A stretch of 64,000 nt of DNA from Ailurus styani (lineage: Eukaryota; Chordata; Mammalia; Carnivora; Ailuridae): contig LNAC01001208.1 in the NCBI GenBank assembly GCA_002007465.1, positions 169,111-233,110 of the forward strand, read 5' to 3'. This document shows positions 20,860-32,278 of this stretch, in pieces (position 1 is the stretch's first letter; the number at the start of each line of letters is the position of its first letter). The position numbers and the translations under genes were made by a program. The notes beneath the pieces were generated by a model. The model ran no database searches. It had not been told where the DNA came from and saw only the letters and a list, made by a program, of their open reading frames with translations.

Positions 20860-21275
20860 TTATGTCAGTTAGTTTTTGCTGTAACAAATTGTTTCAAAGT
20901 GTAATGGCTTAAAACATTAGCCACTTATGTAACTCATGATTCTGTAGGGGGTTCTTTTGGTCTGTGCCTGCTCATCTGACCTTGGTGGGTTTACCTTAGG
21001 CCATGTGGTCCACTGGTAGGTTGACTGAGGCCTGGCTTATCTGGGATCCCAGACCTCCCTTACATCTGCTGGGGCAACCAAGGCAACTGGACCCCAAGTC
21101 TCTCAGCTTCCATCAGGCCAGTTCAGGCTTGTTCACATGGAGCCACAGGACCCATAGGGTTCTGTGAGCCCTGAAGCACGAGCTCCTCTCAAGTTTCTGC
21201 TTATGTCACATTTGCTCATGTCCTGTTAGTAAACCTAGTCACATGGACAAGCCCAGAGTCTTTGTGGGATAGGAC
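20860..21275 (-). mobile_element. ERVL-MaLR LTR (MLT1-type), reversed
   Basis: 'tttttgctgtaacaaattgt' and 'gtaatggcttaaaacatta' are the reversed LTR end; old and diverged further in. Confidence 0.65.
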
Positions 21276-21779
21276 CACTCAAGGTCATGGATACGAGAGG
21301 TATGAACAAATGGAGGGCATTACTGAAAACAGACGTGCTGAATTTGGAGGGTGGCCCCAGGAATCTCTAGTTTTAACCGGTGCCCTGGGTAATTCTCACA
21401 CAGGAAGTCATTTGGAGACCACTGAACGCAATGATGGGTTGCATTGATGGGATGTTTGCAGAAGCAAGGCAAGTAACAAATGATTGACGTCACAGGTTTA
21501 GGGCAAAGGGAGATGCTCAGTCTGGGCAAACTGGACAGTCCCCCAGTGGAAGGAATCCAAATTCATTTTTCTTAACATACTGACCAGGCCTAACCACTTA
21601 GGTCCAAGTGGCATGTGGCTGTAAGCCAGTGGCCCTGTTTTATCATGATGACTTCCTAAACTGTTAGAAAGACAGGTGGCCCTGGAAGGAGAGGCCCCGC
21701 ATCACTCCACAAAGAGCACTACTTGTACCCCAGCTGTCCTACTGTGGGTACTTCTACAGGGCAGCTGGCAATCAGGAGG
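21276..21779. other. Unassigned DNA
   Basis: Nothing recognised. Confidence 0.4.
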
Positions 21780-22040
21780 TCTCCCTTTCTCCCTCCCATC
21801 TTAGACTCAAACCCTCCCCCATCCCCGCTGAGATCCTCCCTGACCGACCTCCACTTTATTTCTCCTTCTGGCACTTCTCACCATGTTTTCTCTGACTAGG
21901 GGTTTCTGTCCCTCTCTTCCAGGAGAACATAAGCACCAGGGACTCCTGTCTGTTTTGTCCAGTTCTGGACCCTCAGAGCCTGGCACTCAGCAGGCACTTC
22001 ATGAATATTTCTCAATGGATGGTACTCCTTCACCCTCATT
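21780..22040 (+). mobile_element. L2 LINE 3' end
   Basis: 'gatcctccctgaccgacct', 'tctggcacttctcaccatg', 'gagaacataagcaccaggg' and 'gcctggcactcagcaggcac' follow the L2 terminal order. Confidence 0.7.
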
Positions 22041-22423
22041 TTTTATTTTGATCATTCCTCTTTGTTGCTCAGGGTCTGGCCTCAGGAACAGTGCCTGGCT
22101 TCAAGCACCTCTCCTGAAGCTCTGTGCTTGTTCTGTGGACTGAAGCATATTGAAGAGCAATTTCTTCCTCCCATGTATGTTCTTCTTCCCCCCAAATCAT
22201 GTAGGAGTTTTCTCTTGAAGATTCTCAGAGATGGATGAAAATCCCTGTTCTCTCTGAGTCAGGCCTCATCTGAGGAGGAGCCAGGAGGGTGGGAGGGACT
22301 GCAAGACCTGGGAATGAGCAGGCAGGTGTTTGGAGACCTTTGCTTTAGGTGTTCCTCCACTCAGCATTTATTATTATTAATTATTATCACTATTGTTATT
22401 ATAGTGAAGAGATTTTAAAAAAT
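22041..22423. other. Unassigned DNA ending in an ATT-rich low-complexity run
   Basis: ATT/TTA run at about 22365-22405 directly before the SINE array. Confidence 0.45.
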
Positions 22424-22613
22424 TTTTTTAAAGATTTTATTTATTTATTTGAGAGAGAGAGAGAGTAAGAGAGAGCATGAGAGGGGAGAAGGTCAGAGAG
22501 AGAAGCAGACTCCCCATGGAGCTGGGAGCCTGATGTGGGGCTCAATCCTGGGACTCGGATCATGACCTGAGCCGAAGGCAGTCTCTTAACAAACTGAGCC
22601 ACCCAGGTGCCCC
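22424..22613 (-). mobile_element. CAN SINE, first of a three-SINE array
   Basis: Complete minus-strand SINE, head ending 'gccacccaggtgcccc'. Confidence 0.93.
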
Positions 22614-22628
22614 AGATTTTTTTAATTT

Positions 22629-22801
22629 TTAAAAAAATCTTTATTTATTTGTCAGAGAAAGTGAGCGCAAGTCGGGGAAATAGCAGACAGAGGGAGAAGC
22701 AGGCTCCCCCCACCGCCCCCGCCCCCGAGCAGGGAGCCTGATCCCAGGACCTTGGGAACATAACTTTGACGCTTAACTGACTAAGCCACCCAGGTGTCCC
22801 A
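22629..22801 (-). mobile_element. CAN SINE, second of the array
   Basis: Minus strand, more diverged, with a C-rich patch ('caccgcccccgcccccg') in the middle. Confidence 0.9.
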
Positions 22802-22817
22802 AAAATAAGTAAAATAT

Positions 22818-23008
22818 ATTTTTTTAAGATTTTATTTATTTATTTGATACAGAGAGAGAGAGAGTACAAGCAGAGGGAGTAGCAGAAAGAGAGAGAAGCA
22901 GGCTCCTGCTGAACAGAGAGCCTGTTGTGGGGCTTGATCCCAGGACCCTGAGACCATGACCTGATCTGCAGGCAGATGGTTAACTGACCGAGCCACTCAG
23001 TTGTCCCA
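22818..23008 (-). mobile_element. CAN SINE, third of the array
   Basis: Minus strand, complete, head ending 'gccactcagttgtccc'. Followed directly by L1M sequence. Confidence 0.93.
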
Positions 23009-23011
23009 ATG

Positions 23012-23445
23012 GTGAGAATATTTTGGTTCAACTCTCAGCAAATTACAATGATATGATACAAGGTTATCAGTTGTAGTCGCCCTGTTACACATTAGAGCCT
23101 CATCTCATAGCTGAAAGTTTGTACCGTTTAACTAACCGCTCCCAACCCCTTCATCCCTCCAGTAGAGGCAACCACTTTTCTACTCTCTATTTTATGAATT
23201 TCAGGTTTTTAAAATTTTTTTAGTTTCCACATATAAGGGATACCATGCAGTGTTTGTTTCTCTGCTAACTTAGCATAATGTCCTCAAAGTCTATCCCTGT
23301 TGTTGTAATGGCAGGATTCCTTCTTTCTCGGATTGGTTAGTGTTTTGCTGTACATATGTAGCCCATCTTTATCCATTCATACCCTGATGGACACTGAGAT
23401 TGCTTCCCTGTCTTGGCTACTGTGAATAATGCTGCAGCACCCGGT
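23012..23445 (-). mobile_element. Old L1 (L1M) 3' end
   Basis: 'ccccttcatccctccagtag', 'ccacatataagggataccat', 'ttgttgtaatggcaggattc' and 'gctactgtgaataatgctgc' are the L1M 3' region on the minus strand. Confidence 0.8.
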
Positions 23446-25080
23446 CTTTAGAATGCAGACTGTTAGGACTATAAGGACCATATCTATGAGAGAACTGGAG
23501 GTGGATGGGAGCGTGTGTGTGTGGCCTGCATGCAGCTCAGTGTATCACTAGGCCCCTTACTTATCTGGGGAGCATTTGAATTTGCTCCCCCAGATCTTAC
23601 AGGCAAGGAAATTGAGCTTCAGGAATGTTAGAAATTCTGCCGATAGTCCCAGAGGCAATTTGAGACCCCACCTTCCCACTTCCCAGCCCACTGAATTCCC
23701 ACCACACCACCCTGCCCCCTCTTATCCTAAAGGGGTGAGCAAACCAGATTTTTCCTTACCAAACCAAATTCCAGCTTGACTGCCCCTGAAGTAAACAATA
23801 TGCATGGGCCCAAAAATGCTTTCAGAAAAAGAGAAAAGGATTTAAGCATTATATAAAGATAAACAGAAACTCCCAAGAAGCTGGGGTTTGAAATGTTCAA
23901 GAGGGAAACAGAGCCCCCCAGATGGGCTTTTGATGCATCTGTTTAGAATACAGGGGAATAGGAGAACAATGCAGCAGGAGCCAGTCTTCTGAGAAATGGG
24001 GTGGTGTTGGAGCTCCTGCAGGGACAAATCTCCTGTAGCATATATCTGTTTCTGTTACTGCTTAGACAAAATCATCCAACTGCTTGGGTTTGCATCTCTC
24101 TGGAAGCAGGAGGGAGCAGCCCAGGCTGCTTTAGATCACAGTTTACCGGCTGGAGCTACGGCACTTTTTCAAGGGCCAAATGTTTGAGGCAGACGCATGC
24201 ATGTTCCCACTCAGAAATGCAGGATTTATTGGATGGGAAATCTCACATAAAACATGAACATCCAGCAGTTCCAAGTATCAGAGGAGTTGCAGATCCAGGT
24301 CTTTTTCCGATATGCCTCAAAGCATGTCCAGATGGCCTGCTAGAAAAAAGCATGTTGCTTTAAGATGCCAGGAGATGGGCCTGCAGGGGTCTCCCCTAGT
24401 TTGAGCCAGGTGGGGTGGGTGGCATCACTAACTGGGCCTGGAACCAAATGACACTTGTTCAGAGGAGAAGCTCTATGTTTCATTTGTGGGACAATGGGTG
24501 TTCCACTGCAGCCCTGTCTCTTTCCTGGGGGTCTGGCAGGAGGAGAGGCTGATCTGCCCCTGCCAGAGCATCCCAGAATGTAACCCAATCAGCCCATATT
24601 GCACTGGGAGAACATTTGCTCAGCCCACCTTCCCGAATGTCCTTGGCTTTTAAGGCCAGTGCCCGAGGCCAATGAGATGCTATTTCTGCAGAGGAGTTGG
24701 TGGAGGATAAAGTGGCCTTTTATAGGTGTTTCTCGGAGGTGTCCGCTATCTGGGGGCCATTCTTTAGAGGCAAGGCTGGGAACACGAGACCAGTAAGGGT
24801 AAACCAAGGAGAAACTGGTAGGAGTGAAAGCTCAGCCCTATACCCAAGGATCTGGGAGCTGAGCAGAAGTTGGAAGTGCTTCCCTACTAAAGGAAGTCTA
24901 CTTCATTGTCCAAAGGCCAAGAAAAGAATCCTACAGGGCTGCCAATAGGATTCATTGTCAACTTCAAAAACAACTTTCTGAGCCCAGTGATGACTACCAA
25001 GGGAGGCAGAGGCAACCGCCAACTTAATTTCCCAGTTTTACCCTCAAATTTATATATGCAACCACACCGTGGCCTTGAAT
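23446..25080. other. Unassigned DNA, 1.6 kb; possible weak MIR at 23595-23690
   Basis: 'cttacaggcaaggaaattga' suggests a minus-strand MIR remnant. Otherwise no repeat or gene domain is seen. Confidence 0.4.
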
Positions 25081-25084
25081 TCCA

Positions 25085-25645
25085 GGTCTGTCTATCCAAC
25101 TGCCTACTTGGCATCTCACATTTGACATACTCGAGACAAGTTCCTAACCCTTCCCATCCACACCAGACTTTCCGTGTCTTTCCCATCTCAGTCAATGGCA
25201 AATCCACCCTTCCAAGAGCTCAGACAGAATATCTTCTAGTCCCTCATGACTCTTCCCTTTTGTTCATACTCTACATGCAATCCATCAGCAAATACTGGTG
25301 GCTGGACCTTTGAAACATATCAGAGTCTGCCCATTTTTATGGTCCCAACAGCCACCATCCTGGTCTGATCCCATGTCACCTCTTATCTGAAGTATTGTGT
25401 CAGTCTCCTCACTGCTTAGCCATGTATTACCATCTTTCCTCAGCAAATAGAGTGATTATCTTAAAAACATATGTCAGATTATGCCATTCTGCTCCAAACC
25501 ATTCATGGTGTTTCTTTCTAACCAGAGTAAAATCTGAACTCCTGATTGTGGTCCTGCATGCTCTGGCCTACCACCCCCTCTCTGACCTCCTCTCCAACCT
25601 GCTTCCCAAGTCCCCACCTCAGGACCTTTGTGCTTGCTGCATACT
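25085..25645 (+). mobile_element. L2 LINE 3' region (560 bp)
   Basis: The L2 block order is well kept: 'tccaactgcctacttggcat', 'catctcagtcaatggcaaat', 'gcaatccatcagcaaatac', 'cagattatgccattctgctc', 'ctctctgacctcctctccaa', 'ctcaggacctttgtgcttgc'. The 189-codon plus frame at 25395-25964 is largely this L2 and is not a gene. Confidence 0.85.
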
Positions 25646-25699
25646 TCCCATTGAGCTAACTACCTTGGAGCAGTTAGAAGATGACTCCCATCAGCTCTG

Positions 25700-26148
25700 C
25701 TATGGTCGATGCTCTGGAGCCTTGTCCAGTCTCACAGTGGCTTGGGCAGACACTGTGGTGCCTGTCCATATCTTGCCCCTGTACTCACCTTTCTCATGTG
25801 GATTTATGGCTTCCTGGTGGGGGAACCTCCCACCCCAGGTAGTGTGCTCAAGACTTGTGTGGGATAGGCCAGGTGGGACTTGGAAAGTACCCCATCCTCC
25901 TCATCCCCGGGATGGGGCAACTCTGAGGTTGGCTAGACCTTGGTCTCCCAGAGGGCCCCAGTAGGATGAAGCCCCAGTTGTCCACAGGGGTATTTGACTC
26001 AATAACACAAGTGTTATTTGTGGATTTCCCATCCCTGTCTCACTCCCCTACTGTCCTTTGTGTTTTCTGGGATAGTCTTCCAAATAAATCACTGACTTTC
26101 AGGTCCTCATCTCAGGGGCAGCTTCTGGGGCTCCCATAGGAAGGAAAT
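25700..26148 (+). mobile_element. Probable LTR, 3' end best supported
   Basis: 'ccaaataaatcactgacttt' (polyadenylation region), then 'ctcatctcaggggcagcttc' and 'tggggctcccatagg' resemble the terminal block of an old mammalian LTR. The 5' part is uncertain and no subfamily is assigned. Confidence 0.4.
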
Positions 26149-26149
26149 G

Positions 26150-26504
26150 CCTTCAAGGCTCTGCTGGCATGAGCGTCATCCAGGAAGACAGTCCAGATGG
26201 AAGACCCTATCCACGCCTTGTGACCCAAAGCTCAGCATGCCAAGTTCCGCTTTCCCAAAGCTCATGGCTTCCATGTGGACAAATGGCTATGGGTCTTGAA
26301 AATGTCAAAACAGACACATTGTGAGGCCAGAAAAGAAGTCCTATTGTGCTATGTGTGCTTTCTCTCTCCTCTCCCCTCATGTGCCAGTGGACCAGCCCCA
26401 CTGGAGTTGAGAATTTACCTTTCATCCTCCAGAAAGAAGAGAAAGCAACCCCAGGTCCCAGAGCCCTTGGAATTTCAGAACCCGGATTTTTTGGACTGTG
26501 CTGG
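26150..26504. other. Unassigned DNA
   Basis: Nothing recognised. Confidence 0.35.
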
Positions 26505-26505
26505 T

Positions 26506-27060
26506 CACAATGTCTGTGAAACAAACCACCTTAAACCTAGTGGCTTGAACCTAGTGGCTTAAAACAATGACAATATTTATTTTGCTCACAAATCTGCAGT
26601 CTAAGCAGTGCTTGACAGGGACAGCACATCTCTGTTCCCATGACAGTAGCCAGAGCGCCTCAAAGGCCAAGGGCTGGGATCTCCATGCATCCTGCCTGGA
26701 AGGTGACAGTGAAGGGCAGCAGGTGACCCTCAGGCATCTCTCTCTGTCCTCTGCTGTCTTTCCACGAGATCTCTTCAGTGCAAGACTCAGGTAGCCAGAC
26801 TTCTTCCAAGGTGGCTCAGAGCACCGAAGGTGCATATGCCAAGTGGGAGAGAGCTTGGTGGAAGCCGGATCACTTTTTGTGGCTGGACCTAGGAATTCAC
26901 ACAGACTCTGTCCACTGCATCCCATTGGAAGTGGTGACAAATGTCCACCCATATTTGGTCACCTTTGCCACACAGACCTTTGCTCTCAGGTCCACTGGTG
27001 GGATGTTCCACATGGCTAGAAGCTTCTAGTCTGCAGAAAACACCTCTGTAGGCCAGTGGC
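26506..27060 (-). mobile_element. ERVL-MaLR LTR (MLT1-type), reversed and diverged
   Basis: The reversed LTR end 'agtggcttaaaacaatgac', then 'tatttattttgctcacaaat'. A 13-base duplication of aacctagtggctt lies at about 26534-26560. The distal part is weak. Confidence 0.55.
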
Positions 27061-28315
27061 ATTGGATAATGATGGTGTAACAGGAGTCTTGGCTGGGAAA
27101 GAGCTGGGCCATCTTCTTCTGATGGGAGGTCAGGCTACCTCCCAGCCCATGTATTTGTGTGAGTTCCTATACATAGCTTATGTGCTTGAAGGAAATGGAA
27201 GGGTTTGGGCAGAAGAAAAGGAGAGACAGAAAGATAAGGGCAGGAAGACAAATGCAGGGAGCTGGTTCTTTATCTAGCCTCCAGGACTGTTTGGGGCCCC
27301 AGTGGGACAGCCAGAGACAAAAGGCAAATGAGCCTGTTAGCAGAGGCCGTTTCCGAGGTGGTGGGTGCAATGGGAATGCTTCAGAGCCCAGACAATGAGG
27401 TGCCGGCCAACACTAGGGAGGATGGAATCCTGTTCTGCCCTGGCACCTGGCATGGGGCTCTATTAGAGAGCTCTTGGGAGGTAGGGTGTATGTGGGTATG
27501 TCCATGGAGGGCACGGACAGTGACTGCCAGGGAATATGATAAGGGGCTGGAGCAGAACAGAAGGATATTTGTTCCTTTACATCTGTAACATACCATTCTG
27601 GGCACATCTCAAAAGAATGGGAAGAGATGGGGGAGGACCTGTGTCCCTGTGCCACCAGGTACAGGCGTGGAGCTGAGAGGGGTCTGGTAGTGACACGAGT
27701 GGGCCCTCCTCATGTTCACAGTTATGTTGTTTGGGGAGGTAATAGCTTGGTGAAGAGACAGTCATATAGCCAGGGACAGTGAATTGTGGTGGCAGTTGTG
27801 CGTGTGCATAAACAAGTGTGTGTATGTACGCGTGTGCACGGTTACAAATGAAAGTCAAAAGCTGAGTGGGTAAGGTCAGCGTGCTTACTGAGTACTTCAG
27901 ACATTGGGCCACACACTTGGATATAGACAACCTCTCTTCCAATGCGGTGGTTGCTGCACTAAGAAGCCCCTCATTTCCGGGGCTGGTGGATGAATCTCAG
28001 CAAGAGAAAACAAAATGGGAGTTTTGAACTGGAAAGAGACCATAGGGCTTCAGTATTTCACTAAGAAAGAGATGGCACTCCTGGACATCCTGGGGACATC
28101 AGAGCAGACCTGGACCTCCCTGGAAGGCACTCACTATTTCCGGGCACGAATTTGTAACAACATGCTTAGGGGACTTTGTAATTTCTTCAAAGAAAGTTGT
28201 CAGAATTCTAAATGCTACACTGTCCAATGTATTTTATCATTTAAGAAAAGTCTTTCCCCCCCCTTATTTGGAAAGATCCATGTTTACTTTTGAAAATCTA
28301 AGGAAAGTCTGAATA
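27061..28315. other. Unassigned DNA, 1.25 kb
   Basis: Interrupted GT/GC alternation near 27797-27840. Several overlapping short frames with no domain. Confidence 0.4.
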
Positions 28316-28470
28316 GACAAATAAAATTAAATCACCCCAAATCTGAACACTCAGTTATGTCCAATATTAATATAGTGTTATAGTATCATATAATAAATAA
28401 TAGTATAGTATCATAAATAATACAATATATAAATAAATTATAAAAGACATTAAAATATTAAATCACAAGT
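28316..28470. repeat. AT-rich low-complexity sequence
   Basis: Reiterated 'atagtatcat' and 'aataaataata' words. Confidence 0.8.
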
Positions 28471-28619
28471 ACTTACATTTCTCCCCTCCTTTCCTGAGAA
28501 GGGAAGCCTTTATTATGCTTGGTCGGGAGGGTGGGGGGAAAGAAATTTGAGCAACCTGAAAGAGGCCAAACTGATCTATATATAAAGGGACATGGAGATA
28601 CCCTAAGGGGGAAAAGTTG

Positions 28620-28740
28620 AGAAATGGGGAGGAATTTGGAAGGAGAGAGAGAGAGAAAGAGAGAAGGGGAAGGGGAGGGGAAGGAATGGGCGGAGAGAGG
28701 AAGGGAGGGAAGGAGGAAAGGGTTAGTAAGGAAAAGACAG
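28620..28740. repeat. Purine-rich (GA/GGA) low-complexity tract
   Basis: About 120 bases almost entirely A and G on the plus strand. Confidence 0.8.
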
Positions 28741-28878
28741 AGTGGTGAATGAGGAAGAAAGGCTCAAAGGCTGGGAGTTTGGGGGATGAACAAGATCAAA
28801 AAGAGAAGGAGGGGAGGAGTGCAGGTAGGTGTAATGTAGAATAACATTTTGAAGAAAGGATGGTAAAAGAAATTTTTT

Positions 28879-29220
28879 AAAATTTATTTTCTTTTATTAA
28901 CATATAATGTATTATTTGCCCCAGGGGTACAGGTCTGTGAATCATCACGTTGACACCTTTCACAGCACTCACCATAGCACAAACCCTCCCCAGTGTCCAT
29001 AACCCATCCACCCCATCCCTAACCCGCCAACCCCCAGCAACCCTCAGTTTGTTTCATGAGATCAAGAGTCTCTTATGGTTTGTCTCTCTCCTAATCCCAT
29101 CTTGTTTCATTTTTTCCCTCCCTGCCCTCCATGACCCCTGCCCTGCCCCTCAAGTTCCTCATATCAGAGAGATCATATGATAATTGTCTTTCTCTGATTG
29201 ACTTATTTTGCATAGCATAA
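28879..29220 (-). mobile_element. 5'-truncated carnivore L1 3' end
   Basis: Minus-strand 3'UTR ('attaacatataatgtattat', 'gtgaatcatcacgttgacac', 'ctcttatggtttgtctctc'). The TSD-like word gtaaaagaaattttt precedes it at 28863-28877 and recurs as gtaaaataattttt at 29221. Confidence 0.92.
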
Positions 29221-29235
29221 GTAAAATAATTTTTT

Positions 29236-29424
29236 AAAGATTTTATTTATTTATTTGAGAGAGAGAATGAGACAGAGAGAGAACATGAGAGGGGAGAGGG
29301 TCAGAGGGAGAAGCAGACTCCCCGCTGAGCAGGGAGCCTTATGTGGGACTCCATCCTGGGACTCCAGGATCATGACCTGAGCAGAAAGCAGTTGCTTAAC
29401 CAACTGAACCACCCAGGAGTCCCA
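29236..29424 (-). mobile_element. CAN SINE inserted at the L1 target-site copy
   Basis: Complete minus-strand SINE. Flanks are gtaaaataattttt (29221) and gtaaaagaaaattttt (29425), so it reused the right TSD of the L1. Confidence 0.93.
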
Positions 29425-29589
29425 GTAAAAGAAAATTTTTAAAGAAATATTTGTCATAATACACACCATCAGAAAACTTTGGTAAATAAATGCATTCCCC
29501 TTTAATTCTTGCTTGATATTGAGAGCAGTTTTAAAGCCTGAAGATGAGCCAGTTTTATTTGGGATATTTATATCCATATATATAATTCC

Positions 29590-29955
29590 ATATTATTAAA
29601 AAATCAAAGTAAGATATTATTCTATATATTATTTTATAACCTCTTTTCACTTAATGGAATATATAGAACATAATCCTTAATGATCACATAATACTTCATT
29701 GTGAGTATGTACCATAATTTATTTAACTCGTCTCTCATTGGCCATTTGAATTACTTCTTTTTTTTAATATTCTAAGCAATATAGCAGTGAATAACCTTAT
29801 AAGTTAACCTTCATGTGTTTACATGATGATTTACATGTATGATGATTTCCTTAGGACATATTTCTTAAAGATTTGCTGAGCCAATGGGAATATAAAATGT
29901 TATTGCTTTTAATACCCATTACTCGACTGGCTTACAGAAAGGTTAACTAATTTTT
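29590..29955 (-). mobile_element. Old L1-type 3' end (L1M or HAL1)
   Basis: 'gtaccataatttatttaact', 'tttccttaggacatatttct', 'gctgagccaatgggaatat' and 'tggcttacagaaaggttaac' follow the order of old L1 3' ends. Confidence 0.65.
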
Positions 29956-30039
29956 TTCTTATTGGGGGGATATCCTGATGTATTGATCCTAAACTATCTT
30001 CTATTTGTTCTGTAACTGTATCTTGAGGATCATTCAATT

Positions 30040-30140
30040 AGAATATAAGTTCCAGGAAGGCAGAAGTCCTCTGTGACTGTATATAGTATAGATCTTAACA
30101 TATGATAGGAACTCAATAAATATGTTGAGTGAATAAATGA
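30040..30140 (+). mobile_element. L2 3' terminus
   Basis: 'tagaatataagttccaggaa', then 'aggaactcaataaatatgtt' and 'gagtgaataaatg'. Confidence 0.7.
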
Positions 30141-30552
30141 TTGTTGGACAGATGGATGGATTCAGACTCCTCAAGGTCAGGGTTTCTACTTGCCTAAAGT
30201 CCTCTAATGTCTGATACACTGCCAAGAACAAGGTAGGTGCCTAGTGCTAAATACCTCAAGGAAGTTGGTCTCAGTCTAACCAAACTGCCATCTGGGAGAC
30301 ACAGTAATTCCTTCCAATCTAAGAAATCAGATTGTTCACTTGAAGGTCCCTGATTCCAAAAGAAATCTATGGCCCTCAAAATAAGCTGTAATCCCTGGAG
30401 GACTGGGTTCCAATCTTCACAAGTTGTCCATCCTAATGACCTCTGCTGATAAGTTTCTTTTGGGGTGAACCAGCCTGAGTATAAATCCTTATCTTCTTCC
30501 AATAACAGATCAAGCCACCTTTTGGACATTCCTTTAAAATCCTGGGTTATAA
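30141..30552. other. Unassigned DNA
   Basis: Nothing recognised. Confidence 0.4.
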
Positions 30553-30641
30553 GGGTGCCTGGATGGCTTACTTGGCATCCAACTCTTGATTTCGGCTCAG
30601 GTCATGATCTCAGGGTTGTAAGATTGAGCTCTGTGTTGGTT
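30553..30641 (+). mobile_element. Truncated CAN SINE head fused to a GAAA tract
   Basis: The tRNA-like head is present ('gggtgcctggatggctta' to 'gattgagctctgtgttgg'). The CT-rich middle and normal tail are missing; the purine tetranucleotide tract takes their place. Confidence 0.85.
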
Positions 30642-30693
30642 GGAAGGAAGGAAGGAAAGAAAAAGAAAGAAAGAAAGAAAAGAAAGAAAGAAA

Positions 30694-30741
<48 letters not shown>

Positions 30742-30788
30742 AAAAGAAAGAAAGAAAAGAGAAAGAAGGAAAGAAAGAAGGAAAGAAA
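30642..30788. repeat. (GGAA)n/(GAAA)n microsatellite, about 145 bp
   Basis: Long interrupted GAAA run. Reading frames across it (polyphenylalanine/serine or polylysine) are artefacts. Confidence 0.97.
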
Positions 30789-31014
30789 ATAAAATGCCGA
30801 GTTGTGAAGACTGAGGGAGAAGATGGATGGGAGGCATCTGGCATGGTGCCAGACACAGAGTTGGCTCTCAAAAATGGCAGCTGTCCCTGTGATTAAATCA
30901 CTACCATCACTCTTCCATGTCGCCCCTGGTCTCATCTACTCAAGGTGGGAAAAAAAAAGTAAAAAACTAACATCGTGTTAGTTTTTGAGAATAATCCACT
31001 CTGCTGCTTTGAGT

Positions 31015-31125
31015 TTGGTATATTTTTTCCATTTCACAGTTCCAGAAACTGGAGTTTAGAGAGGTAAAGTGACATTCCTGCTATCTCACAGTTGTTAGTG
31101 GTCTGTCTGACTCTAGGCGAGAATG
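31015..31125 (-). mobile_element. MIR SINE fragment
   Basis: 'tttcacagttccagaaactg', 'gagaggtaaagtgacattcc', 'ctcacagttgttagtgg'. Confidence 0.65.
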
Positions 31126-32135
31126 TGTGCCGTGTCAGTTTTAGTCGCTGGGCAAATTCAACCCTTCGACCAATCTGCAGAGATGAATTGCAGGGCTGCC
31201 TGTGTGTCAGGGACTCTGTTGGCTGCCTGGGTGCTTGTAATTAATGTTCCTGAGGAAGGTGGCAGCCATTTTCGTCAGAGGCCCTCTGACCACTAAGCAG
31301 GCAAAGGCCAACAAGGTTTAGGAAATGCCACTGAGGTCAGCCAGACAAGTTGTGATAGCTCAGGCCAGACGCTGTCTATGAAAAGGAAGCTAGTACCTAA
31401 AAATTTTCTCGCCAACATTGGGATGAGGTTCCTGTGAGTAAACACAGTAGTCAAGATTTTCTGCATCAGGTTGAAAGTAAAATGAACAAATGCTCGTGTT
31501 GAAAGTGAATCCAAACTAAAGAGGCCAGGTTTTTTGGTCTTTTTTTTTTTTTTGATTCAAGGTGTGGATCTGGCACTTCATTTGGTCTGGATTCTTGTGC
31601 TTCTTAGTCAACCCTTGGGGTGAAGGAATGCAGGGAGCTTGTCTGGCTGGGCACAAACATTAATTCTGTCCTCCCAAACCCACCACTTTGATCCCCTTTC
31701 CATTTTCCCAGCGATGCCAGCGGCAATGGAAAAGGGAATTAGTTCAAGTTGATCAGTTTTTCCTTTGAATGTGTAAGTTTTTGCTCTTGGGGCCTTTGCT
31801 GTAAACCAGATCTCCAAGTCTAAATAGCAGCTGTGCCTACCCTGGTGTGAAGGATAAAGCTTGGTGTTTGGGGGGTGGGGAAGGGGAATTTGGTGTTCTT
31901 CTGTCAGCACTCAGATCTCAGGGATTGCGTCTGGCATCACTGGCTTGTCTAGAATCCTATTACATGGCCAGAGCAGAGCAAAGCTGGAGTGGAAGCCAGG
32001 CATACACACACCCTCACAGACATGACAGATTGCTTTCTCTTCACAGACTCTTCAAAGCCAATCTTGGTGTGTGTCTAGATACTTGAAAGATGGCATCTGT
32101 GTGGCAGACACCATGTTTCCAGGCTTCCCAAGATT
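31126..32135. other. Unassigned DNA, 1 kb
   Basis: T-run at 31540-31553. No repeat family or gene. Confidence 0.45.
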
Positions 32136-32137
32136 GC

Positions 32138-32278
32138 CCATGTGACTGAGTTACTTGATGACATGGAACTTCATTTTCCTGAACTATAAAGGGAGGACCA
32201 GTGATACCCTAGGTTACGATAATATCTGTGAAAGTACCCAGCATTTAGTGGCACATGATAAATTCTCAATTCCATCTT
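32138..32278 (+). mobile_element. MIR SINE
   Basis: 'gtgactgagttacttgatga', 'tcattttcctgaactataaa' and 'gtggcacatgataaattctc' match the MIR core to 3' end. Confidence 0.6.

Noticed and set aside
22424..23008. Regularly spaced repeats that could suggest a CRISPR-like array
   Set aside because: Units are about 190-bp SINEs with T-rich junctions, not short repeats with unique spacers.
25395..25964. 189-codon plus-strand open frame
   Set aside because: Its first half is recognisable L2 3' sequence and the rest overlaps a probable LTR.
30465..30896. Lysine-rich (plus) and serine/phenylalanine-rich (minus) frames
   Set aside because: Produced entirely by the GAAA microsatellite.
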